64,000 nucleotides of DNA, from contig NW_027327631.1 in assembly GCF_047675955.1 (NCBI RefSeq), forward strand, positions 248,001 through 312,000, given 5' to 3'. The notes under the pieces are model-generated. The model was not told the DNA's origin, made no database searches, and saw only the letters and a list, made by a program, of their open reading frames with translations. Shown in pieces: positions 52,201 to 63,098 of this stretch. The stretch's first letter is position 1, and the number at the start of each line of letters is the position of its first letter. The translations under genes were made by a program, and so were the position numbers. Origin of the DNA: Chlorocebus sabaeus. Lineage: Eukaryota; Chordata; Mammalia; Primates; Cercopithecidae.

Positions 52201-54810
52201 AAGCTTCTTTCCAGTTTTGCACGGAAGATATTTCCTTTTTCACCGTAGCCCTCTATGGGCTTCCAAATATCCCTTTGCCAATTCCACAAGAACAGCCTTA
52301 GCGAACGGCTTCTTGAAGTGAAAGATGTAACTCTGTGAGATGAATTAACAGAACTCAGAGCAGTTTCTCAGAAAGCTTCTTTCCAGTTTTGAACGGAAGT
52401 TATGTCCTTTTTCACCGTAGCCTTCTAGGGGTTCCAAATATCCCTTTGCCAATTCCACAAGAACAGCCTTAGCGAAAGGCTTCTTGAAGTGAAAGATGTA
52501 ACTCTGTGAGATGAATTAACAGAACACAGAGCAGTTTCTCAGAAAGCTTCTTTCCAGCTTTGAACGGAAGATATTTCCTTTTTCACTATAGCCCTCTATG
52601 GGCTTCCAAATATCCCTTTGCCAATTCCACAAGAACAGCCTTAGCGAAAGGCTTCTTGAAGGGAAAGACGTAACTCTGTGACATGAATTAACAGAACACA
52701 GGGCAGTTTCTCAGAAAGTTTCTTTCCAGTTTTCAACGGAAGATATTTCCTTTTTCACCATAGCCCTCTATGGGCTTCCAAATATCCCTTTGCCAATTCC
52801 ACAAGAACAGCCTTCGCGAAAGGCTTCTTGAAGGGAAAGATGTAACTCTGTGAGATGAATTAACAGAACACAGAGCAGTTTCTCAGAAAGCTTCTTTCCA
52901 GTTTTGAACGGAAGATATTTCCTTTTTCACCATAGCCCTCTATGGGCTTCCAAATATCCCTTTGCCAATTCCACAAGAACAGCCTTAGCGAAAGGCTTCT
53001 TGAAGGGAAAGATGTAACTCTGTGAGATGAATGAACAGAACACAGAGAAGTTTCTCAGAAAGCTTCTTTCCAGTTTTGAACGGAAGATATTTCCTTTTTC
53101 ACCATAGCCCTCTATGGGCTTCCAAATATCCCTTTGCCAATTCCACAAGAACAGCCTTAGCGAAAGGCTTCTTGAAGGGAAAGATGTAACTCTGTAAGAT
53201 GAATTAACAGAACACAGAGGAGTTTCTCAGAAAGCTTCTTTCCAGTTTTGAACGGAAGATATTTCCTTTTTCACCATAGCCCTCTATGGGCTTCCAAATA
53301 TCCCTTTGCCAATTCCACAAGAACAGCCTTTCGCGAAAGGCTTCTTGAAGGGAAAGATGTAACTCTGTGAGATGAATTAACAGAACACAGAGCAGTTTCT
53401 CAGAAAGCTTCTTTCCAGTTTTGAACGGAAGATATTTCCTTTTTCACCATAGCCCTCTATGGGCTTCCAAATATCCCTTTGCCAATTCCACAAGAACAGC
53501 CTTAGCGAAAGGCTTCTTGAAGGGAAAGATGTAACTCTGTGAGATGAATTAACAGCACACGGAGCAGTTTCTCAGAAAGCTTCTTTCCAGTTTTGAACGG
53601 AAGATATTTCCTTTTTCACCATAGCCCTCTATGGGCTTCCAAATATCCCTTTGCCAATTCCACAAGAACAGCCTTAGCGAAAGGATTCTTGAAGGGAAAG
53701 ATGTAACTCTGTGAGATGAATGAACAGAACACAGAGCAGTTTCTCAGAAAGCTTCTTTCCAGTTTTGAACGGAAGATATTTCCTTTTTCACCATAGCCCT
53801 CTATGGGCTTCCAAATATCCCTTTGCCAATTCCACAAGAACAGACTTAGCGAAAGGCTTCTTGAAGGGAAAGATGTAACTCTGTGAGATGAATTAACAGA
53901 ACACAGAGCAGTTTCTCAGAAAGCTTCTTTCCAGTTTTGAACGGAAGATATTTCCTTTTTCACCATAGCCCTCTATGGGCTTCCAAATATCCCTTTGCCA
54001 ATTCCACAAGAACAGCCTTAGCGAAAGGCTTCTTGAAGGGAAAGATGTAACTCTGTGAGATGAATTAACAGAACACAGAGCAGTTTCTCAGAAACCTTCT
54101 TTCCAGTTTTGAACGGAAGATATTTCCTTTTCACCATAGCCCTCTATGGGCTTCCAAATATCCCTTTGCCAATTCCACAAGAACAGCCTTAGCGAAAGGC
54201 TTCTTGAAGGGAAAGATGTAACTCTGTGAGATGAATTAACAGAACACAGAGCAGTTTCTCAGAAAGCTTCTTTCCAGTTTTGAACGGAAGATATTTCCTT
54301 TTTCACCATAGCCCTCTATGGGCTTCCAAATATCCCTTTGCCAATTCCACAAGAACAGCCTTAGCGAAAGGCTTCTTGAAGGGAAAGATGTAACTCTGTG
54401 AGATGAATTAACAGAACTCAGAGCAGTTTCTCAGAAAGCTTCTTTCCAGTTTTGCACGGAAGATATTTCCTTTTTCACCGTAGCCCTCTATGGGCTTCCA
54501 AATATCCCTTTGCCAATTCCACAAGAACAGCCTTAGCGAAAGGCTTCTTGAAGTGAAAGATGTAACTCTGTGAGATGAATTAACAGAACACAGAGCAGTT
54601 TCTCAGAAAGCTTCTTTCCAGCTTTGAACGGAAGATATTTACTTTTTCACCATAGCCCTCTATGGGCTTCCAAATATCCCTTTGCCAATTCCACAAGAAC
54701 AGCCTTAGCGAAAGGCTTCTTGAAGGGAAAGACGTAACTCTGTGACATGAATTAACAGAACACAGAGCAGTTTCTCAGAAAGCTTCTTTCCAGTTTTGAA
54801 CGGAAGATAT
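49160..54810. repeat. Large dispersed duplication, copy 2 (lacks five monomers)
   Basis: Breakpoint between about 52320 and 52355, within the CTCTGTG to AATTAAC part of the monomer; both sides stay in perfect monomer register, as unequal crossing-over or replication slippage between homologous monomers would give. Private change: CCTTCTAGGGG at 52421. Nested inside it is the third nine-mer copy. Confidence 0.8.
50061..51609. repeat. Third copy of the nine-monomer unit (1549 bp)
   Basis: Carries the nine-mer markers CTCTGCGAG (near 50270), ACAACAAC (50394), TTTGCACCG (50670), GAAATGAAAG, the palindrome (51090) and GCACACGG (near 51320). The stretch just before it (49.1-50.06 kb) resembles only the later part of the unit; its start is a different block with the box-deletion monomer at 48792. 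Confidence 0.8.
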
Positions 54811-56647
54811 TTCCTTTTTCACCATAGCCCTCTATGGGCTTCCAAATATCCCTTTGCCAATTCCACAAGAACAGCCTTAGCGAAAGGCTTCTTGAAGGGA
54901 AAGATGTAACTCTGTGAGATGAATTAACAGAACACAGAGCAGTTTCTCAGAAAGCTTCTTTCCAGTTTTGAACGGAAGATATTTCCTTTTTCACCATAGC
55001 CCTCTATGGGCTTCCAAATATCCCTTTGCCAATTCCACAAGAACAGCCTTAGCGAAAGGCTTCTTGAAGGGAAAGATGTAACTCTGTGAGATGAATGAAC
55101 AGAACACAGAGCAGTTTCTCAGAAAGCTTCTTTCCAGTTTTGAACGGAAGATATTTCCTTTTTCACCATAGCCCTCTACGGGCTTCCAAATATCCCTTTG
55201 CCAATTCCACAAGAACAGCCATAGCGAAAGGCTTCTTGAAGGGAAAGATGTAACTCTGTGAGATGAATGAACAGAACACAGAGCAGTTTCTCAGAAAGCT
55301 TCTTTCCAGTTTTGAACGGAAGATATTTCCTTTTTCACCATAGCCCTCTATGGGCTTCCAAATATCCCTTTGCCAATTCCACAAGAACAGCCTTAGCGAA
55401 AGGCTTCTTGAAGGGAAAGATGTAACTCTGTGAGATGAATTAACAGAACTCAGAGCAGTTTCTCAGAAAGCTTCTTTCCAGTTTTGCACGGAAGATATTT
55501 CCTTTTTCACCGTAGCCCTCTAGGGGTTCCAAATATCCCTTTGCCAATTCCACAAGAACAGCCTTAGCGAAAGGCTTCTTGAAGTGAAAGATGTAACTCT
55601 GTGAGATGAATGAACAGAACACAGAGCAGTTTCTCAGAAAGCTTCTTTCCAGCTTTGAACGGAAGATATTTCCTTTTTCACTATAGCCCTCTATGGGCTT
55701 CCAAATATCCCTTTGCCAATTTCACAAGAACAGCCTTAGCGAAAGGCTTCTTGAAGGGAAAGACGTAACTCTGTGACATGAATTAACAGAACACAGGGCA
55801 GTTTCTCAGAAAGTTTCTTTCCAGTTTTGAACGGAAGATATTTCCTTTTTCACCATAGCCCTCTATGGGCTTCCAAATATCCCTTTGCCAATTCCACAAG
55901 AACAGCCTTAGCGAAAGGCTTCTTGAAGGGAAAGATGTAACTCTGTGAGATGAATTAACAGAACACAGAGCAGTTTCTCAGAAAGCTTCTTTCCAGTTTT
56001 GAACGGAAGATATTTCCTTTTTCACCATAGCCCTCTATGGGCTTCCAAATATCCCTTTGCCAATTCCACAAGAACAGCCTTAGCGAAAGGCTTCTTGAAG
56101 GGAAAGATGTAACTCTGTGAGATGAATGAAGAGAACACAGAGCAGTTTCTCAGAAAGCTTCTTTCCAGTTTTGAACGGAAGATATTTCCTTTTTCACCAT
56201 AGCCCTCTATGGGCTTCCAAATATCCCTTTGCCAATTCCTCAAGAACAGCCTTAGCGAAAGGCTTCTTGAAGGGAAAGATGTAACTCTGTGAGATGAATG
56301 AACAGAACACAGAGCAGTTTCTCAGAAAGCTTCTTTCCAGTTTTGAACGGAAGATATTTCCTTTTTCACCATAGCCCTCTATGGGCTTCCAAATATCCCT
56401 TTGCCAATTCCACAAGAACAGCCTTAGCGAAAGGCTTCTTGAAGGGAAAGATGTAACTCTGTGAGATGAATTAACAGAACACAGAGCAGTTTCTCAGAAA
56501 GCTTCTTTCCAGCTTTGAACGGAAGATATTTCCTTTTTCACCATAGCCCTCTATGGGCTTCCAAATATCCCTTTGCCAATTCCACAAGAACAGCCTTAGC
56601 GAAAGGATTCTTGAAGGGAAATATGTAACTCTGTGAGATGAATGAAC

Positions 56648-59600
56648 AGAACACAGAGCAGTTTCTCAGAAAGCTTCTTTCCAGTTTTGAACGGAAGATA
56701 TTTCCTTTTTCACCATAGCCCTCTATGGGCTTCCAAATATCCCTTTGCCAATTCCTCAAGAACAGCCTTAGCGAAAGGCTTCTTGAAGGGAAAGATGTAA
56801 CTCTGCGAGATGAATGAACAGAACACAGAGCAGTTTCTCAGAAAGCTTCTTTCCAGTTTTGAACGGAAGATATTTCCTTTTTCACCATAGCCCTCTATGG
56901 GCTTCCAAATATCCCTTTGCCAATTCCACAAGAACAGCCTTAGCGAAAGGCTTCTTGAAGGGAAAGATGTAACTCTGTGAGATGAATTAACAGAACACAG
57001 AACAGTTTCTCAGAAAGCTTCTTTCCAGTTTTGAACGGAAGATATTTCCTTTTTCACCATAGCCCTCTATGGGCTTCCAAATATCCCTTTGCCAATTCCA
57101 CAAGAACAGCCTTAGCGAAAGGCTTCTTGAAGGGAAAGATGTAACTCTGTGAGATGAATTAACAGAACACAGAGCAGTTTCTCAGAAAGCTTCTTTCCAG
57201 TTTTGAACGGAAGATATTTCCTTTTTCACCATAGCCCTCTATGGGCTTCCAAATATCCCCTTGCCAATTCCACAACAACAGCCTTAGCGAAAGGCTTCTT
57301 GAAGGGAAAGATGTAACTCTGTGAGATGAATTAACAGAACACAGAGCAGTTTCTCAGAAAGCTTCTTTCCAGTTTTGAACGGAAGATATTTCCTTTTTCA
57401 CCATAGCCCTCTATGGGCTTCCAAATATCCCTTTGCCAATTCCACAAGAACAGCCTTAGCGAAAGGCTTCTTGAAGGGAAAGATGTAACTCTGTGAGATG
57501 AATTAACAGAACACAGAGCAGTTTCTCAGAAAGCTTCTTTCCAGTTTTGCACGGAAGATATTTCCTTTTTCACCGTAGCCCTCTATGGGCTTCCAAATAT
57601 CCCTTTGCCAATTCCACAAGAACAGCCTTAGCGAAAGGCTTCTTGAAGTGAAAGATGTAACTCTGTGAGATGAATTAACAGAACACAGAGCAGTTTCTCA
57701 GAAAGCTTCTTTCCAGCTTTGAACGGAAGATATTTCCTTTTTCACCATAGCCCTCTATGGGCTTCCAAATATCCCTTTGCCAATTCCACAAGAACAGCCT
57801 TAGCGAAAGGATTCTTGATGGGAAAGACGTAACTCTGTGAGATGAATTAACAGAACACAGAGCAGTTTCTCAGAAAGCTTCTTTCCAGTTTTGAACGGAA
57901 GATATTTCCTTTTTCACCATAGCCCTCTATGGGCTTCCAAATATCCCTTTGCCAATTCCACAAGAACAGACTTAGCGAAAGGCTTCTTGAAGGGAAAGAT
58001 GTAACTCTGTGAGATGAATTAACAGAACACAGAGCAGTTTCTCAGAAAGCTTCTTTCCAGTTTTGAACGGAAGATATTTCCTTTTTCACCATAGCCCTCT
58101 ATGGGCTTCCAAATATCCCTTTGCCAATTCCACAAGAACAGCCTTAGCGAAAGGCTTCTTGTAGGGAAAGATGTAACTCTGTGAGATGAATTAACAGAAC
58201 ACAGAGCAGTTTCTCAGAAAGCTTCTTTCCAGTTTTGAACGGAAGATATTTCCTTTTTCACCATAGCCCTCTATGGGCTTCCAAATATCCCTTTGCCAAT
58301 TCCACAAGAACAGCCTTAGCGAAAGGCTTCTTGAAGGGAAAGATGTAACTCTGTGAGATGAATTAACAGAACACAGAGCAGTTTCTCAGAAAGCTTCTTT
58401 CCAGTTTTGAACGGAAGATATTTCCTTTTTCACCATAGCCCTCTATGGGCTTCCAAATATGCCTTTGCCAATTCCACAAGAACAGCCTTAGCGAAAGGAT
58501 TCTTGAAGGGAAAGATGTAACTCTGTGAGATGAATGAACAGAACACAGAGCAGTTTCTCAGAAAGCTTCTTTCCAGTTTTGAACGGAAGATATTTCCTTT
58601 TTCACCATAGCCCTCTATGGGCTTCCAAATATCCCTTTGCCAATTCCTCAAAAACAGCCTTAGCGAAAGGCTTCTTGAAGGGAAAGATGTAACTCTGCGA
58701 GATGAATGAACAGAACACAGAGCAGTTTCTCAGAAAGCTTCTTTCCAGTTTTGAACGGAAGATATTTCCTTTTTCACCATAGCCCTCTATGGGCTTCCAA
58801 ATATCCCTTTGCCAATTCCACAAGAACAGCCTTAGCGAAACGCTTCTTGAAGGGAAAGATGTAACTCTGTGAGATGAATTAACAGAACACAGAGCAGTTT
58901 CTCAGAAAGCTTCTTTCCAGTTTTGAACGGAAGATATTTCCTTTTTCACCATAGCCCTCTATGGGCTTCCAAATATCCCTTTGCCAATTCCACAAGAACA
59001 GCCTTAGCGAAAGGCTTCTTGAAGGGAAAGATGTAACTCTGTGAGATGAATGAACAGAACACAGAGAAGTTTCTCAGAAAGCTTCTTTCCAGTTTTGAAC
59101 GGAAGATATTTCCTTTTTCACCATAGCCCTCTAACGGCTTCCAAATATCCCTTTGCCAATTCCACAAGAACAGCCTTAGCGAAAGGCTTCTTGAAGGGAA
59201 AGATGTAACTCTGTGAGATGAATGAACAGAACACAGAGAAGTTTCTCAGAAAGCTTCTTTCCAGTTTTGAACGGAAGATATTTCCTTTTTCACCATAGCC
59301 CTCTATGGGCTTCCAAATATCCCTTTGCCAATTCCACAAGAACAGCCTTAGCGAAAGGCTTCTTGAAGGGAAAGATGTAACTCTGTAAGATGAATTAACA
59401 GAACACAGAGGAGTTTCTCAGAAAGCTTCTTTCCAGTTTTGAACGGAAGATATTTCCTTTTTCACCATAGCCCTCTATGGGCTTCCAAATATCCCTTTGC
59501 CAATTCCACAAGAACAGCCTTTCGCGAAAGGCTTCTTGAAGGGAAAGATGTAACTCTGTGAGATGAATTAACAGAACACAGAGCAGTTTCTCAGAAAGCT

Positions 59601-59875
59601 TCTTTCCAGTTTTGAACGGAAGATATTTCCTTTTTCACCATAGCCCTCTATGGGCTTCCAAATATCCCTTTGCCAATTCCACAAGAACAGCCTTAGCGAA
59701 AGGCTTCTTGAAGGGAAAGATGTAACTCTGTGAGATGAATTAACAGCACACGGAGCAGTTTCTCAGAAAGCTTCTTTCCAGTTTTGAACGGAAGATATTT
59801 CCTTTTTCACCATAGCCCTCTATGGGCTTCCAAATATCCCTTTGCCAATTCCACAAGAACAGCCTTAGCGAAAGG
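56648..59875. repeat. Dispersed duplication, copy 2 (partner 45125-48352)
   Basis: Second copy of the 3.2-kb block, separated from the first by about 8.3 kb of other blocks. It ends at 59876 with GGCTTCTTG where the partner has GGATTCTTG, and the 2155-5490-related block follows at once. Confidence 0.85.
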
Positions 59876-62800
59876 CTTCTTGAAGGGAAAGATGTAACTC
59901 TGTGAGATGAATTAACAGAACACAGAGCAGTTTCTCAGAAAGCTTCTTTCCAGTTTTGAACGGAAGATATTTCCTTTTTCACCATAGCCCTCTATGGGCT
60001 TCCAAATATCCCTTTGCCAATTCCACAAGAACAGCCTTAGCGAAAGGCTTCTTGAAGGGAAAGATGTAACTCTGTGAGATGAATGAACAGAACACAGAGC
60101 AGTTTCTCAGAAACCTTCTTTCCAGTTTTGAACGGAAGATATTTCCTTTTTCACCATAGCCCTCTACGGGCTTCCAAATATCCCTTTGCCAATTCCACAA
60201 GAACAGCCATAGCGAAAGGCTTCTTGAAGGGAAAGATGTAACTCTGTGAGATGAATGAACAGAACACAGAGCAGTTTCTCAGAAAGCTTCTTTCCAGTTT
60301 TGAACGGAAGATATTTCCTTTTTCACCATAGCCCTCTATGGGCTTCCAAATATCCCTTTGCCAATTCCACAAGAACAGCCTTAGCGAAAGGCTTCTTGTA
60401 GGGAAAGATGTAACTCTGTGAGATGAATTAACAGAACACAGAGCAGTTTCTCAGAAAGCTTCTTTCCAGTTTTGAACGGAAGATATTTCCTTTTTCACCA
60501 TAGCCCTCTATGGGCTTCCAAATATCCCTTTGCCAATTCCACAAGAACAGCCTTAGCGAAAGGCTTCTTGAAGGGCAAGATGTAACTCTGTGAGATGAAT
60601 TAACAGAACACAGAGCAGTTTCTCAGAAAGCTTCTTTCCAGTTTTGAACGGAAGATATTTCCTTTTTCACCATAGCCCTCTATGGGCTTCCAAATATCCC
60701 TTTGCCAATTCCACAAGAACAGCCTTAGCGAAAGGATTCTTGAAGGGAAAGATGTAACTCTGTGAGATGAATGAACAGAACACAGAGCAGTTTCTCAGAA
60801 AGCTTCTTTCCAGTTTTGAACGGAAGATATTTCCTTTTTCACCATAGCCCTCTATGGGATTCCAAATATCCCTTTGCCAATTCCTCAAGAACAGCCTTTG
60901 CGAAAGGCTTCTTGAAGGGAAAGATGTAACTCTGCGAGATGAATGAACAGAACACAGAGCAGTTTCTCAGAAAGCTTCTTTCCAGTTTTGAACGGAAGAT
61001 ATTTCCTTTTTCACCATAGCCCTCTATGGGCTTCCAAATATCCCTTTGCCAATTCCACAAGAACAGCCTTAGCGAAAGGCTTCTTGAAGGGAAAGATGTA
61101 ACTCTGTGAGATGAATTAACAGAACACAGAGCAGTTTCTCAGAAAGCTTCTTTCCAGTTTTGAACGGAAGATATTTCCTTTTTCACCATAGCCCTCTATG
61201 GGCTTCCAAATATCCCTTTGCCAATTCCACAAGAACAGCCTTAGCGAAAGGCTTCTTGAAGGGAAAGATGTAACTCTGTGAGATGAATTAACAGAACACA
61301 GAGCAGTTTCTCAGAAAGCTTCTTTCCAGTTTTGAACGGAAGATATTTCCTTTTTCACCATAGCCCTCTATGGGCTTCCAAATATCCCCTTGCCAATTCC
61401 ACAACAACAGCCTTAGCGAAAGGCTTCTTGAAGGGAAAGATGTAACTCTGTGAGATGAATTAACAGAACACAGAGCAGTTTCTCAGAAAGCTTCTTTCCA
61501 GTTTTGAACGGAAGATATTTCCTTTTTCACCATAGCCCTCTATGGGCTTCCAAATATCCCTTTGCCAATTCCACAAGAACAGCCTTAGCGAAAGGCTTCT
61601 TGAAGGGAAAGATGTAACTCTGTGAGATGAATTAACAGAACACAGAGCAGTTTCTCAGAAAGCTTCTTTCCAGTTTTGCACGGAAGATATTTCCTTTTTC
61701 ACCGTAGCCCTCTATGGGCTTCCAAATATCCCTTTGCCAATTCCACAAGAACAGCCTTAGCGAAAGGCTTCTTGAAGTGAAAGATGTAACTCTGTGAGAT
61801 GAATTAACAGAACACAGAGCAGTTTCTCAGAAAGCTTCTTTCCAGCTTTGAACGGAAGATATTTCCTTTTTCACCATAGCCCTCTATGGGCTTCCAAATA
61901 TCCCTTTGCCAATTCCACAAGAACAGCCTTAGCGAAAGGATTCTTGATGGGAAAGACGTAACTCTGTGACATGAATTAACAGAACACAGAGCAGTTTCTC
62001 AGAAAGCTTCTTTCCAGTTTTGAACGGAAGATATTTCCTTTTTCACCATAGCCCTCTATGGGCTTCCAAATATCCCTTTGCCAATTCCACAAGAACAGCC
62101 TTAGCGAAAGGCTTCTTGAAGGGAAAGATGTAACTCTGTGAGATGAATTAACAGAACACAGAGCAGTTTCTCAGAAAGCTTCTTTCCGGTTTTGAACGGA
62201 AGATATTTCCTTTTTCACCATAGCCCTCTATGGGCTTCCAAATATCCCTTTGCCAATTCCACAAGAACAGCCTTAGCGAAAGGCTTCTTGTAGGGAAAGA
62301 TGTAACTCTGTGAGATGAATTAACAGAACACAGAGCAGTTTCTCAGAAAGCTTCTTTCCAGTTTTGAACGGAAGATATTTCCTTTTTCACCATAGCCCTC
62401 TATGGGCTTCCAAATATCCCTTTGCCAATTCCACAAGAACAGCCTTAGCGAAAGGCTTCTTGAAGGGAAAGATGTAACTCTGTGAGATGAATTAACAGAA
62501 CACAGAGCAGTTTCTCAGAAAGCTTCTTTCCAGTTTTGAACGGAAGATATTTCCTTTTTCACCATAGCCCTCTATGGGCTTCCAAATATCCCTTTGCCAA
62601 TTCCACAAGAACAGCCTTAGCGAAAGGATTCTTGAAGGGAAAGATGTAACTCTGTGAGATGAATGAACAGAACACAGAGCAGTTTCTCAGAAAGCTTCTT
62701 TCCAGTTTTGAACGGAAGATATTTCCTTTTTCACCATAGCCCTCTATGGGCTTCCAAATATCCCTTTGCCAATTCCTCAAAAACAGCCTTAGCGAAAGGC

Positions 62801-63098
62801 TTCTTGAAGGGAAAGATGTAACTCTGCGAGATGAATGAACAGAACACAGAGCAGTTTCTCAGAAAGCTTCTTTCCAGTTTTGAACGGAAGATATTTCCTT
62901 TTTCACCATAGCCCTCTATGGGCTTCCAAATATCCCTTTGCCAATTCCACGAGAACAGCCTTAGCGAAAGGCTTCTTGAAGGGAAAGATGTAACTCTGTG
63001 AGATGAATTAACAGAACACAGAGCAGTTTCTCAGAAAGCTTCTTTCCAGTTTTGAACGGAAGATATTTCCTTTTTCACCATAGCCCTCTATGGGCTTC
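59763..63098. repeat. Dispersed duplication, copy 2 (partner 2155-5490)
   Basis: Private changes against copy 1 include CCTTTGCG near 60896, TTCCGGTTTT near 62187 and CACGAGAAC at 62949. The unit begins within a monomer just downstream of the 56.6-59.9 kb block, so two unrelated duplication blocks abut here. Confidence 0.7.
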
